Positions 1 through 12,103 of a stretch of 64,000 nt of DNA are shown piece by piece; position 1 is the stretch's first letter; the number at the start of each line of letters is the position of its first letter. Origin of the DNA: Udeniomyces pyricola. Lineage: Eukaryota > Basidiomycota > Tremellomycetes > Cystofilobasidiales > Mrakiaceae. The stretch covers positions 496,001 through 560,000 of the forward strand of contig BCIK01000015.1 in NCBI GenBank assembly GCA_039545295.1, in the 5' to 3' direction. A model generated the notes under the pieces. It was given only the letters and a program-made list of their open reading frames with translations. It had not been told where the DNA came from and made no database searches. Both the position numbers and the translations under genes were made by a program.

Positions 1-1990
1 CTCCTTCCTCGCAGCCATCTCCTTCCTCGGGGACGTTGGCCGAGGGAGATCTTGTGTTTGCAGGATTTCAGGCTATGTTGGATCCTCCGAGACGAGGCGT
101 GGCAGATGCGATTGCTTCGCTTCAAATGGCTGGCATCCAAATCGTCATGATCACCGGAGACGCTGAACAAACCGCACTTTCCATCGCGCGCGATCTCGGT
201 CTTCGCATGAACAACTCCATCATCCATCCCCCTTCTTCCTCCTCCTCCTCTTCCTCTTTGACTCACTCATCTTCTCTTTCGATGAGTCACCACTCGGCTT
301 GCTTGACGGGGAAACAGTTGGATTTGATGAGCGAGAGGCAGTTGCAGGAGAGAGTCGGGAGCGTTGCTGTGTTTGCGAGGGTGACGCCGAGGCACAAGAT
401 GAGGATCGTCAAGGCGTTCCAATCGAGAGGCGCGGTCGTTGGTATGACGGGCGATGGAGGTGAGTACTTGAGTTCGTTTTGAGAAGAGGGGAGGGGGGCG
501 GGGGGCGGGAGAGGGAAGCAAAAGAGAGTAGATTGCTAAACAAAGCTCAACCTTTTTTTTTTCCTTCTTTCTTTCTTTCTTGTGTTTTTTTTTTTCTGTT
601 TTCTTGTTCTTCTCATTCACTCTTCCATCTTCTACCGTCGCTTCACTACGATCAACTCTATCGCACATCTCAAATAGTCAACGACGCTCCTGCGCTCAAG
701 ATGGCCGATATCGGCGTGTCCATGGGAAAGAGCGGGACGGACGTTGCCAAGGAGGCAGCCGACGTCATCCTGGTCGATGATAATTTCGCGACACTGCTGC
801 CAGCGGTGGAAGAAGGTGAGGAAATTGTAAAGAGGGATAAGAAGGGTTTGGCGAAGGGAAGGGGGGGGGGATGAGTGTTTAGCGCTGGAGTTCCATTTGT
901 TTCTTGACCGCAATGCTCATTCACTTCAATCCTTTCAACCATCCATGTATATCCAGGCAAATCTATCTTTTACAATATCCAAAATTTCCTTGTCTTTCAA
1001 CTCTCGACGGCTGTCGCTGCGCTCTCCATCATTACCGTCTCGACGGCTTTTGGGATGAGTAATCCCTTGAACGCAATGCAGATCTTGTTCATCAACATCC
1101 TCATGGATGGTTCGTTTGGCTTTTCTTCTTCTTCTGTTATCTGTTTATCTCATTTTATCGCTTCACAACGCACTTTCCCTTCTACAACTCCGCTCATCAT
1201 AATCGACCTCAACTTCTCATCCATATCCCTCTTTTCCTGACTTTACTTTCCTCTGATGAACAGGTCCTCCCGCCCAAGCTCTCGGCGTCGATCCCGTCGA
1301 CAAGGCCATCATGCGCAAGCCACCGAAACCAAAGAACGCGCCGATCCTCACCGCTCGGCTCTTTGCGCGCGTCCTCTTTTCGGCGTCGATCATCGTGGTC
1401 GGGACGTTGTTCATGTATATCCATCAGACGATCGATGGGGGTTTGTCGAGGAGAGATCAAACTATGGTACGTATCATGATTTATAAATTCAAAAAGGGAT
1501 GGAGGAAGGTGGTGAGAGTAGGGTGTGTGTGTGGGGGGGGGGGGNGGGGGAGGAAAGGTGCCATGCCTTGTGAAAGATGAAGTTGGAAGCTAAAAGCTGA
1601 TCATCACCTTATCTTTCCTTGCCCTCATTCTGTCAATCTCTCTCTCTATATATATATATATCTTTCTTTCAGACCTTTACGACGTTCGTCTTCCTCGACC
1701 TCGCATCGGCCATCCAAAACCGAGGCCTCAACTGCGCTTTCTTCCAAAACCGGATGCTCTTCCTAACATGTTCGATCTCGTTCGTCGCTCAACTCGGGTT
1801 GATCTACATTCCGTTGATGCAAGGCGTGTTTCAGACGGAAGCGTTGGCAATGGGTGATTTGGGCATGGTCTTGGGGTTGGGCGCGTTGAGTTTGTCGATG
1901 CATGAGGCGAGGAGGGTGTATGAACGCGCGAGAGGGGTTAGAGAAGAGAGGGAGGAGTCGAATGTTAGGGCAGAAGAGGGATTGGCTTGA
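1..1990 (+). CDS. PMR1: Golgi Ca2+/Mn2+-transporting P-type ATPase, PMR1-like, 3' part
   Basis: C-terminal part of a P2A-type ATPase that pumps Ca2+ and Mn2+ into the Golgi lumen. The frame is open from base 3, so the gene starts upstream of the window. Exons: <1-459, 678-815, 957-1109, 1264-1466, 1673-1990. Visible in order: the DPPR and MITGD motifs of the nucleotide/phosphorylation domain, a Ser-rich loop (about 225-290) not typical of the family, the hinge [12 protein letters not shown] (split by intron 1), then membrane segments M5-M10 with [18 protein letters not shown] (M6 ion site) and [24 protein letters not shown] and the short cytosolic tail fit PMR1/SPCA rather than SERCA or the plasma-membrane type. 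Intron 3 has a GTTCGT donor; intron 4 holds an N at 1545 in a G run. Family call firm; subcellular site inferred from family. Confidence 0.93.
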
Positions 1991-2717
1991 GGATCGAGGG
2001 TGAGAGGGGTCATTTGACGCATGTACAGGAAGGGGTGGTTACATGGAACGTTGAGAGAGCGACTGAAAGATGGAATTCGAGGGGAATCAAGGGCAGGGGG
2101 GGGAGAGAAGAGAGGATTAAAAGGGAGGGGTCTTATTTATCCTCCGTCGTTTCTTTTTATTATGATTTTTCTTGTACAAACTGCATATCTGAGCTTTGCC
2201 ATTGTTTGTCGATATGCGCCTAGGGACATCTTTTACAACTCACGGTTGTCTGCATGTTCGTTGCTTTAGGCAGCTATGCATGATGTCATGCGCATGCGAT
2301 GTATAGCAGAGGTGCATAGTAGTATGATCATTGCGCAGTTTACCGGGAGCAGTTGGCCGTGACGTTGCACGGTAAACTTGGCTGCGCCCGCTATAGCGAT
2401 TTCAGCTAGCCCCTTTTGGCGTGAGCAACTCTTGACGTCACTGATTCACTGACTGCGAGAGCCTGATTGCTAACGTCAAACGTTGATGACGCGTTGAGTT
2501 GGATTGGACTGGGCCGTGGTTTTGGACCGCGCTTTGGTTATCTCTATATATTAGATTGTAGCTCGTTGCAGCAGCCTGCTTCCCTTACTACTACGAAACC
2601 ATCACTCCCACTCTCAAGCCCCTTCGATCTACAATCAACCCCCATACATATATATACATATCCCACTTCCCTGGCCTGTTTAAAGTCACAACTCAAGTTA
2701 GCCAACAAAACATCAAC
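1991..2717. other. intergenic, PMR1 3' end to Gly-rich gene promoter
   Basis: No coding frame with splice support was found. The stretch holds the PMR1 3' region and the presumed promoter of the glycine-rich gene. A TATA-like tctatatatta at about 2540 and a C/T-rich leader (2570-2700) precede the ATG at 2718. Confidence 0.5.
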
Positions 2718-2981
2718 ATGGGACTCATCGGCAAGATCCTTCATCACGGCGAGCAGAAGCACCACGGAGGTCCCCCTCCTCAGCAGGGCTACATGGGCGG
2801 TGGCGGTGGAATGGGTGGTGGTCAGATGCAAGGTGGAGGCTTCCAGGTAAGTTTATCTGTCTACTGTCTACGATTGTTCTCTACTTTGATGCCCCCCTCC
2901 CCTCCTTGATCTCATCACACAAAGCTTCTGAACACGATTCACCCAATGATATCCATCATACCAACAATGTACTGACTTCTG

Positions 2982-3030
<49 letters not shown>

Positions 3031-3409
3031 CATCTTTTGATTACTTGGCTTCCTCGGTTGGTGTTTCATTGACATTTCTCTTTGTTTCTGCACACTTGCT
3101 TCTTCATCATCTCAGGGCGGACCTGGAGGAGGCATGATGGGAGGAGGAGGAGGTGGTGGTGGTATGATGGGTGGAGGAGGTATGATGGGGGGTGGATCTC
3201 ACCACGGCGGTCACCATGGTGGACCCGGAGGGGGCATGATGGGTGGAGGAGGACCCGGAGGAGGGGGCATGATGGGTGGAGGAGGAGGCTTCGGAGGACC
3301 TGGAGGACATCACGGTGGGCCTGGGGGAGGTATGGGCGGCGGACCAGGAGGTATGCAAGGTGGTGGTGGAATGGGCGGAGGAGGACCCGGAGGTCAAGGT
3401 CGATGGTAG
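2718..3409 (+). CDS. small Gly/Met/His-rich low-complexity protein
   Basis: Two exons, 2718-2846 and 3116-3409, joined in phase 0 give a protein of 140 residues. It starts with a short distinct head (MGLIGKILHHGEQKHHGG) and then is almost entirely glycine with regularly spaced Met-Met, Pro-Gly and His-His pairs, ending GGQGRW. There is no signal peptide and no membrane segment. The repeat unit is roughly GGPGGGMMGGGG. The coding call rests on the open frame, a clean GTAAGT donor and CAG acceptor, and a promoter-like upstream region with a TATA-like element. I do not recognise the family; glycine-rich fungal proteins of this kind are often highly expressed or stress related, but nothing here proves it. 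The intron carries a 45-nt T run. Confidence 0.7.
2986..3030 (+). repeat. T45 homopolymer inside intron
   Basis: Uninterrupted run of 45 T on the + strand, within the single intron (2847-3115) of the glycine-rich gene and about 85 nt before its acceptor. Length is likely polymorphic or an assembly estimate. Confidence 0.95.
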
Positions 3410-3589
3410 ACATCATACTTCTTCGCGATCTTACGTATGCGTAGCAACCCAACAGTACTGTATATCAATAGCATGACTCCTTTTGAATGTCGTAACAAGT
3501 CGAGCCCAACAGAGCCAATGATCATTTGTAAGCTGATTGAGGTACATTTCCTGTCATACTAGTACTATATATTGTGTGTGAACTAGATG
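3410..3589. other. intergenic, 3' flank of Gly-rich gene
   Basis: Presumed 3' untranslated and flanking sequence of the glycine-rich gene. No coding signal seen up to the integrase relic. Confidence 0.4.
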
Positions 3590-4060
3590 ATATAATCGAG
3601 GAAGATACACTCGATCGTCTTGGACTGATGCTTCTTGTGCGCTGAGTTGTGTGCGTAGGCTCTGGATCCGAATGTTCTGAGATGATGAAGGGGTGGTTTC
3701 GACCCATAGTATGCTTCGTAGAGCGTCTTGCCTTGGTTAGCAGACGTCAGGAGTCGATCGATGAGATACGTTGCCGTGTTGAGGGCCTCTGCCCAGTATC
3801 AACTTCGTTCAGATGGATTGATGGCGTTTGCGTCTTGGAGGAGGCATGCGATCTTCTCTTCGATCGTTCGATTACCGCGTTCTGCTTTTCCATTCTGCTG
3901 AGGGGTGTGCGGGATGGTTGTCTCGGCGCGAATGCCTAAAGTTTTGAGGTAAGTCTTGAACTGATCGGATGTATACTCTCCTCCAGTGTCAGTGCGGAGA
4001 TCTTTGACCTTTCTTCTTGTCTCCCTCTTAGAAAGAAAAAGGAAGAATGATTTCGATATC
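3590..4060 (-). pseudogene. Ty1/copia retrotransposon integrase fragment (relic)
   Basis: Reading the minus strand gives a copia-type integrase core: LRTDTGGEYTSDQFKTYL (Asp of the DDE triad), then HTPQQNGKAERGNRTIEEK (Glu of the triad), then after a stop WAEALNTATYLIDR, YEAYYGSKPPLHHLRTFG and ECIFLDY, in the family's usual order. At least two in-frame stops (about 3799 and 3590) break it. I see no gag, reverse transcriptase, RNase H or LTRs on either side, so this is an isolated, inactive remnant of about 470 nt. Edges are approximate. The level of conservation between stops suggests fairly recent decay, but this is inference. Confidence 0.85.
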
Positions 4061-4513
4061 ACATGTTTCCATCTTCGAGCCCTCCTCATATTTCATCCCT
4101 GTCAAGCCTCCATCACTACCAGCCTATTGATATCCCTCCTGCCACCTTGGCATCATCTCTTCCTTCTCGTCACCTTCAAGTCGTGCATAAATCGGGCAGT
4201 TGTTCACAAGAGGGTTCGCGTCGTATCTTGATATTCAAACATCACGCTGATGGAGAAGAAAATAAAGCAGCGGATGAGTCATATATATCAGCTGTCTTTG
4301 AATGCATGTATGCAAATCAGATTGCATGATGCAACCTAAAGATTTTGATTCGAGTCTGATCTGTACTTTCGTGTGATCGGCCAGGTCCGAATGATTTGAG
4401 CGTTTCATCTATCACAGACTTTCGGCTCTTGGGCTTTTCCCCTTGATACCATTACCCTCCCTGCCCTTTCTTTCCGACATCTCCTACGCACACCATCCAC
4501 TCGGATCGCAACC
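4061..4513. other. intergenic, upstream of nickel permease gene
   Basis: Between the retroelement relic and the permease ATG. It holds a C/T-rich stretch at about 4430-4500 just before the start codon, typical of the leaders in this window. No gene seen. Confidence 0.4.
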
Positions 4514-7500
4514 ATGCGATTCCTATGCTCTTCCCTCTCCTCCCTTCGCCTGCCTAAGCCAAAGCGGCAGCTCACACTGTTCGCGAGATCCGGACTCCTT
4601 ATCTTGATCTTGCTCGTCGCCAATGGTGCGGTTTGGGCAGGTGCATCCGTCGTACTCACAAGGGGCGATGCCAAGATGCTAGGAGTCGGAGTCTTAGCTT
4701 GGGTAAGTCCTTGGTGATTTTGAAGCGTTGGATGTGAAGGGGGGGCTACTTTTCCTGATGGCCAAGACGATCAAGCCATCATGCTGTTCGAGACGGAGAC
4801 TCAAATAGACGCGTCTTTCGGTCAACCACTGTGTGATATCTTATAGTATTCCGATCTTTGCCACATCCTGATCTGACCCTTGTTTGGCTGATATACCCAT
4901 GGATGTCTCGACACACATTTTCCGACCCACTGATACAGACATTGGGTCTGCGACATGGCTTAGACGCAGGTGAGGCTCGATTTCGTAATTTCACAGCTAC
5001 ACCTTCGGTGATTTGATTCTGGTCGCTCTGTCGGACTAGATGAGATGTCTCGCCCGACGAGCGCCAAGCCAGAGGGGCAAGGATCTCCAAACTCCAGAAC
5101 AAAATCAATCGTTCGCCATCAACATTTGCTTCTGGGATTGCAATAAGATCAAAACTATCAACATCGATGGCCAGATCAGGAGAGGAAAGCCATCGTCCGA
5201 TCGATGAAGGGGCAATGAGAATTGACCATCTTTGTTCTGGCCCTTTTTTCTTTTCTTTCCTAATCGGACAGATCACATCGCTGCAGTAGATATCGCGACC
5301 CGAAATCTGATCTCTCTTGGCCGATTACCGATCATGACGGGCCTGTTCTTCTCGCTCGGTCATTCGACGATCGTCATTGTCGTCAACGTGGCCATCTCAA
5401 TTTCAGTTGCCGTTTACACTCATCTCGGAGGCGTCAGTGAAGTCGGTGGCATTGTCGGCGCTAGCGTCTCGGCGAGCTTCCTTGCGCTCATCGGGTTGTT
5501 CAATTCGGTTGTGAGTATTGAGTATACGTTCGGATGCCGAGGGCTTGGGGAATCATTTGATGCAGGTAGTCTCTGGATGCTCATCGAGTGCGGAAGGAGA
5601 TCCAGAAGTATACCCACCCTGACCTCTCGTTATTTCCACCTTTTTTTCGCTCTCTTGTCTTTCTTTCGATCACCAGGTTTTATGGAAGATTCTAAAGCAG
5701 CGTCGACGCCAGAAACGACGAAACGTGAACATCCCGTCTTTCCTTGATCTTATACAGCTCCTCAAAGACTTCGTTGATCGTGACCTCCTTCGTTTACCGC
5801 GCTTACTTTGACTGTACATCTTCTCACGTACCATCATCCTCTACCATTCCCTTTATCAAGGCTGCATCCCTTGACCCTCAAGTTGCCGTCGACGCTGAGG
5901 AAAGGGAGATCCAAGGAGGAGGGTGCATGTTCCGAGCGTTCGGTCGATGCTTCCGGTTGGTCGATAGAAGTTGGAAGGTATGGCTTCTGATTCCTTGCAC
6001 CGGGGTTTTCTCATTCCTTTTTCTCCATCGCCAGTGCAAAATGATGCTGCAAAGCCGACCTATGCTAACATATGGATCTTTCTTCTCATGCCGCTGTTCG
6101 CGACTGAAAATATATGGTCGGTCGCAGATGTATCCTGTCGGCATCCTGTTCGGTAAGCTTTCTCAACCCCGTCTATCTGTATCCGATCATCTCAAGACTC
6201 ACCTATCAACCCCCTGTTGTTGGTTCCTTTCTTTTCTCGGCATTCTTCTCTGTGATCCACTCATCTCCACTCATGTAATAGGCTTTGGCTTCGATACTGC
6301 GTCCTCCATCGCGTTGCTGGCATTATCAGCGCTCGCTCAAAATGTCTCTTCATCAGGCATCGTCGTCCTCCCTTTTCTCTTCACAGCTGGAATGACCCTC
6401 GTCGAGTTTGTGATACTCCTTTTTCTTGTCTTCCGTTTCATGGCTCGCGGGAAGGTCATATGAGCATCGACAGACTGTAGACTTGTTGAAAGTCATCACC
6501 TATTGACAATCGGGCTTTTTTTTTTTTTGTGGTCGCTTTTATCTGTATGGTTTCGGAATTACCTTCTGCGCCTCTCTCTCATCATGTTCTCTCTTCCGGC
6601 GGGGCATCATCAGCTCCCTCGATTCGATCCTCATGCTCTACGCTTACGCTCAACCGACCCTCTCAAACGAGGCGCAAAGTCGATTCGCTCTCTTCCAATC
6701 CTCGTCCCCTCTGCCAACAGACAAACAAGAGCAACCTGATCAAGATCCAGGTGAACGAGATGGCAAATTTCAAGATCCGGCTTTTGAAATTGGGGACCAG
6801 CAGCAGCGACAGTTGCCTGGTCAAAGTCAACTTGATCCTGCTGCTATCGACATCACGTTATCGATTCCGTTGCCTTACGATCGATCGACCATGACTCTCG
6901 ACGACGGGCCGGAAACTGAGGATTCTCCAAAACAAGTCATCAGTCCAGACACCTCAGGTGAAGACAAGACGACGTTGGACATACTTACGCTCGAGTCGGA
7001 CCGGTTGGAGGGCCGACCAAAAGAAGGTCTCTCGTTTGGGAAGGATCTGGGACGGGAGAAGGCAGGTGATAATGCAGAGCAACGTGATCGGCAGGTGGAC
7101 CGGAATGTGGCGACGAAAGTTCAGACGATGTCGTCCTTGTCGATCGCTCTGACGTTGCTTTCGTAAGTTGGTCGTTCTTCTTCTTCTTTACTTTTCGTTT
7201 GTTTGTTTGAGGGGGAACTATGTCTTGGGTGCTTTACGGTTGTGACCCTTTTGAGGCTGTGTCCATTTCTTGTCTGGTCGGAGAAGACTTCGGACCGATT
7301 TCCCAATCATCTAATCATCTATCCCTGGCGCTGCGCCTCGCTCGCCCTGAATATATTCACACGTATCCTCACACCTCCCATCTCTCTCTCTCTCTCTCTT
7401 CTCTCACAGGATCTGCGTCGCCTTTTCCATCTCCCTCATCGAAATCATGGGTCTCATCGGTGACAACTGTTCCTCCTGCCTCGCCGCCGCCGCCACTAAC

Positions 7501-7701
7501 GACGAAGACGGCGGTGGTGGTCTCGCCGGCAAGTGGTGGCGAGGTTGGGCCTCGGCGAACGATCAGAGTGGGTACATTGGCGCGGCGATCGTAGGTTGTT
7601 TCATCGTGATTTTAGGGGTGTATATGGTTGGGAAGAGTTTGATGGGGAGGAAGGAGAGGAAGAACAAGAAGAAGGAGGAGGAAGGGGGAAAGCTGAGTTG
7701 A
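4514..7701 (+). CDS. nic1: NiCoT-family nickel/cobalt high-affinity permease
   Basis: Membrane permease that imports Ni2+/Co2+ (HoxN/NixA family; in fungi it feeds urease). Exons: 4514-4702, 4939-4969, 5272-5510, 5677-5724, 5861-5977, 6128-6152, 6282-6405, 6614-7162, 7410-7701; 537 aa. Signature motifs are present in order: RHGLDADHIAAVD (metal-binding His/Asp helix), LFFSLGHSTIV, SFLALIGLFNSV, LFGFGFDTASSIALL and AGMTLVDSLDSILMLYAYA, with hydrophobic segments between. A hydrophilic loop of about 170 residues (6660-7120) precedes the last membrane segments, and the tail is Lys/Glu-rich. The boundary of intron 4 (donor near 5725 or further 3') is the least certain part. Start is the first ATG in frame with the N-terminal membrane helix. 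Confidence 0.9.
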
Positions 7702-8408
7702 CTGACGACGTGCCCTGAAGAGAAGGAGGTCGAGGAGAAGGTCCGAGAGGTGGACAAGGAGAGATTATAGAGCTCGAGGGGTCGGAAAGTGATATTTCAT
7801 ATTGGGTTATGATCTTATTCGATCAGGATGGTTTTTTTTTTGGGGGGGCGGGGGCGGGGCGAATATCAGTTCTTGATAAGGTATCAAGGGAAAAAAGGTA
7901 TCCAATGTCTTTTCTTGACGATATACTCAACGCATATGTGGAGGGATATGAAGAGACGATCTTGGGTTTGATCATGGAATTTAGAGCGCAGAACTCACCC
8001 AGATCAGCATAGAGGCTATAGAAGAGACCATGAAAGAAAGAGGCACCTGATGGATGCGCAACGACTGACTATATAAGCCGGCGTGTATAAAAGTCGAGAC
8101 GGAATACCCGACATATTGAGGAAACGACCCATGTAGGCCCAACGTAGCATATGATGGTACCCTGTCATACCATAGTAATGGACCGGAAACTGAGAGGAAA
8201 TCCGAAAAACAAAAATACACCTAAACGCTGACTAACGATGACGAGTTGCCTCACACTGCAAATATCCAGTGCACTCTTACCCCATATAATTCCCTATCGA
8301 TGCTCCGGCATTTTCTTCTCCAGATATAGCACTACTCGACCCCACCCCCTCCCCTTCTCTTACCCACGTGCCCTTATCTCTCACTCCCAAATCTGACGTA
8401 TCCTCCTT
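7702..8408. other. convergent intergenic region
   Basis: Between the 3' ends of the permease (+) and the unrecognised acidic/basic gene (-). It contains a short T8 then G-rich run near 7830-7860. No open frame with splice or family support. Confidence 0.4.
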
Positions 8409-9857
8409 CTAGACCTCTGCCGAAAGCTCCCTCTCGGTCCGCGTCTTCTTCCTCTGCTTCGCGGCGGCCTTGCGCTTCCTCTCGCTCCCATTCTGAAGCT
8501 TCCCCGTCGGGTACTCGGCCATCTGTTTCCCTCTGTTCCACATCGTCCTCCCTCCAGGCGTGACAAAGGCCTGGTCTGCCTGACTACTCTCTCCCCCTTT
8601 CTCGGGGGTCTGAGCCTCGTGCTCATCGTCGTCTTCGTCGTCAGTAGATGAGTCGCTCTTGTCCGAGTCCGAAACGCGACGGTAGACTTGACATTGACGA
8701 GCAGATCTTCGAAGACGAACAGGTTCACGCTGCGAGCTTGTCGAGGCTCGAGTTTGAGCTCGATGGGACGCTCGAGCACGCTTAGTCGAAGGCTTGGTCA
8801 TGTTGGCCTCCTGATCTTCTTCCTCTTCCGAGCAAAACACGTCTTTGAGCGTGGGATCATAGACGATCATCCCGTCTTGGTCAAGATCGACGTCAGCGTT
8901 GGTTTCCACCTGTTCCACCGGCATGATAAGGGGTCCAAGAACGAAACAACGTCATCGGTAACCGTTAGCCACACGGTGATTAAGAGCCCGTCGATACAGA
9001 GTCAACACAAGAACAGACGAACTTGATTGTGGTCCTCGCCCTTGGACATGTGATCGTCGCTTGAATCCTGGGGGTCGGCCACGACTGTCAGACGCAGGTA
9101 CGAAAACATTGAATCGCGCATATATTCAAGCAAGGTATATCCATTTTGATGTCAATCCATCAGTATCCGATAGTAACGATAGCCCACGAACGGCATGACG
9201 ACGCGCCATCAAGATTGTATGAATAGCATCATCACTCACACTTTGACATGAAGCACTTGAACCCGTCCAACTGGTCTCCCGTGAGGTACTTCTTCGCTTC
9301 CTCCTCATTCGTGATAGTTGTCCACTTGAGTCCCAGCGGAAATGAATCGGTATAGTCATCAGTACCCTAAGCTATATCACAAAATTCTGTTGTTCTGTTT
9401 ATTTTCTTGGAAGGATGGTTTTAGCCGGCGGCGGATGGTCCGGCGGATCGAAGACTACTTACTGACTGGCCGGAAAGTCTCCAGCTCCATTGGAATCGAA
9501 GTCGCGGCGACATTGCAAGAGATCAGTGCAGGCTGGCGAGACCCAAGGGTTCCGGAGAAGGAAGATACGACGAAGATGATGCGTTTGTGAAGAAGGGAAT
9601 AGGAAGAAAGAGTGATCAGGACGACTCGAGCGGGCGGGTCGGCAGGGTGACTGTAAGCTCCGCAGCGATGGCATCAATGACGAACACCTGATACGTTAGC
9701 GGTGAGGGGATGTATCTATTTCAGCAATGCTGAGTAGGAGGAAGGAGGAGCTGTGGACTGACCTGGTTGGCTTTGCGATTGCTTTGTGATGTGGGTACAG
9801 GGCTGAGAGATGTGATGAACGTGGGAGTGAAGAGGAGAGAAGCTGCTCACGGGACAT
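8409..9857 (-). CDS. unrecognised protein with acidic middle and basic C-terminus
   Basis: Three 3' exons are well supported on the minus strand: 9240-9366, 9023-9084 and 8409-8909, with matching phases. They read GTDDYTDSFPLGLKW..., YLTGDQLDGFKCFMSKF, then an acidic stretch (VDLDQDGMIVYDPTLKD, SEEEEDQ), Ser/Arg segments, an Asp/Glu cluster, and a Lys/Arg tail (KRKAAAKQRKKTRTE) that looks like a nuclear localisation signal. Upstream exons are likely (coding-like frame about 9430-9500 and 9660-9690, possible ATG at 9857) but I could not join them unambiguously, so the start is provisional. The donor at 9022 is GTTCGT. Composition suggests a nuclear or chromatin-associated protein; I do not recognise a family. 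Confidence 0.5.
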
Positions 9858-10740
9858 GATTGAATGGTTGAAGGGTTGGATGGGGACGGTTCGACCGACT
9901 GCAGGAACGCGGCTTCTCGACGCGTCCGGCGCTCAAATTACTCTTCCTTTGTCAACAAACGCGAGGTAAATCACTCTGAGTAGGCGACTTATGACAATTG
10001 ATGAACAACCAGACGCGTCAAGTTGCAACAGGATCGATGTGAGGTGATTGATTCCACTCTACGACTGCCATGGGTGATGGTGGCATGAAGCATGATATTT
10101 GCAAGCTCCGGCCTGGACTGCAGTTCTATCTCGACGGTGGGTGAACCTGGCAGATCCAACCCTTGTCTGAGTCTCCTTGGTATGTAGGCTACGCTAGTAT
10201 AGATGTCAGTATCTACAGCAGGACCCTCCTTCGGTAATAGCCGGCAGAACTAGTATGGGTGAAGCTGCTCGATCCAACACAGGGACGTCTTGATTCCTCC
10301 AAAGGACTGTGAGGGGGGAACCAGCTGACTCGCATGTAGTCCTCGCCTCATTCGTACCATGATCCTGGATGCAGATTCGGTCAGTGCGAGGGATATGGGG
10401 GAGTCTTGGGTGGGGCTAAGGGCTGTTGAGACGAGAGGTGAAAATTGTAAAAGGAATCGATGGTGTCGATACCTGGCTCTGCCATAGGCAGTCGGTGATA
10501 TCGATCGACGGAGGATGAGCCTAGCTGTGGGATCTGGGATCTGGGATCTGGCTGAGCGAGCTGAGTGAGCGGTTTCCCCTCGCTCTGACACGTTGGACAC
10601 GTCCTCTCCTCCCTTGATCATCATCATCCGGACGCGTCTCCACCCCCATCCAGTCCCCTCTCCCAGTTGCCTCCCTTTGGCCATCACCGCTCTCAGTCTT
10701 GTTATACACCAGCTCCCTCAGTAGGACCATCCTTGTAATC
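9858..10740. other. divergent intergenic region before cyclophilin
   Basis: About 880 nt between two divergently oriented genes. A frame open on the minus strand at 10250-10687 has no family or splice support. A direct triplication of a 7-base unit (gggatct) lies near 10530-10550. Presumed shared promoter space. Confidence 0.4.
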
Positions 10741-12103
10741 ATGCCCGCTAAATATGCCACCATCTCCACGTCCATGGGCGACATCACCTTTGAGCTTTAC
10801 GCTGATCACGCCCCAAAGGTACGCGAGCTAGCCATGGCTTCTTCGACTTCTTTTCTTTGTGGACCCTTGCCTGCTTCGGGAAGCGATGAGTTTCCGTCTG
10901 ACAGTTTTCTGACCGAACCCCTCCTCTACGCTCTCTCTTTTCTCCTTCCTCTCCACAACTTGCTACTTACCCTTTGCTTCCCGCGTCCTGGTCTTTGCTC
11001 CACGTCTTTCTCCCCCCTTGCCTCCTCTCCTCAGACTGTTCAGAACTTCTTGTCCCTCATCTCCCGGGGCTACTACAACAACACTCCTTTCCATCGCATC
11101 ATTCCCGACTTCATGATCCAGGGCGGCGACCCCACGGGAACGGGTCGGGGTGGGACGTCAATCTATGGCGGCAAGTTCGAGGATGAATTCCGTAAGGACT
11201 TGAGGTTCGTCGGTGCGGGTGTCTTGGCCATGGCTAATTCGGGACCGGTACGTGCTTTCATCGTCGGCTTGTTGTTCTTATCAAAGAATGAGGCTGGGGA
11301 ATCACAAGGTGGTAGGACAGGTGGTCAACAGGGATGAAGAAGGGTAAAAGGAGGTTGATATGATTCGGGCAATGTATGCTGTCTGACGATACTCGACAAC
11401 AATCTCTCACCTTGCTTCAACGTCAATATCATGAATATCATACAACGTTGTCGTGACAGAGTTGCTTAGGAACTCAATGATGTACTTGCAAAATGGTTGA
11501 GCGGTACTGACTCGCTCTGTCTTGTTCCTCTGTCTGTCAAACGTGTACCTGAAAATCCCCTTATTCGACGCCTCAGAACACCAACGGTACATAACGGCTT
11601 ACTATCTTCACCTCAGCTATCTTTGAACCAAGACTCATGCCCTATCTACTTATACTTCCTTCCTGCCACCCTCACTCTCTTCCTCCTCTTTGCTCGCTCA
11701 CTCACTCAACGCCTCCTTTGCATCAACACCTAGGCTCTCAATTCTTCATCACCCTGGCTCCAACCCCGTTCCTCGATGGCAAGCACACTATCTTTGGACG
11801 AGTCTCGAGCGGGATGAAGGTCGTCCAGAGACTGGGTGCCGTCAACACTGATGGCAATGACCGGTAAGTTTCTTCCGCTCTTGCTCTTGCTCTTTCTCTT
11901 TCTCATCAGGAATGGCGATTTACAGGAGTGGAAGGGGGGAGGGAGGGAGCAAGACCCGCAGGAAACGCCTTTCCTTTTCGAAGCCGAAAACCCGAAACTC
12001 GTTTGAATACTCACCAAAATCCCCCCTCCGTTGCTTTTTGGTGATCAGTCCAAGAACAGAAGTCAAAATCCACAAAGCCTCCGTTGCCGAAAGTGACAAT
12101 TAG
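10741..12103 (+). CDS. PPIL1-type peptidyl-prolyl cis-trans isomerase (cyclophilin)
   Basis: Single-domain cyclophilin of 161 aa, the size of PPIL1, which in other eukaryotes is spliceosome associated. Exons: 10741-10818, 11035-11247, 11577-11586 (10 nt), 11734-11863, 12049-12103. Motifs: [19 protein letters not shown], the catalytic stretch [19 protein letters not shown] (Arg of FHR), [25 protein letters not shown], and HTIFGRV. The 10-nt third exon supplies NTN of the highly conserved NTNGSQFFI motif. No signal peptide, so cytosolic or nuclear. All active-site residues I know for the family appear intact. The short N-terminus ([13 protein letters not shown]) argues for PPIL1 over cytosolic CypA, but the paralogue call is less sure than the family call. 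Confidence 0.93.

Noticed and set aside
10250..10687. Minus-strand open frame upstream of the cyclophilin
   Set aside because: No domain, no splice partners, composition like the surrounding non-coding DNA.
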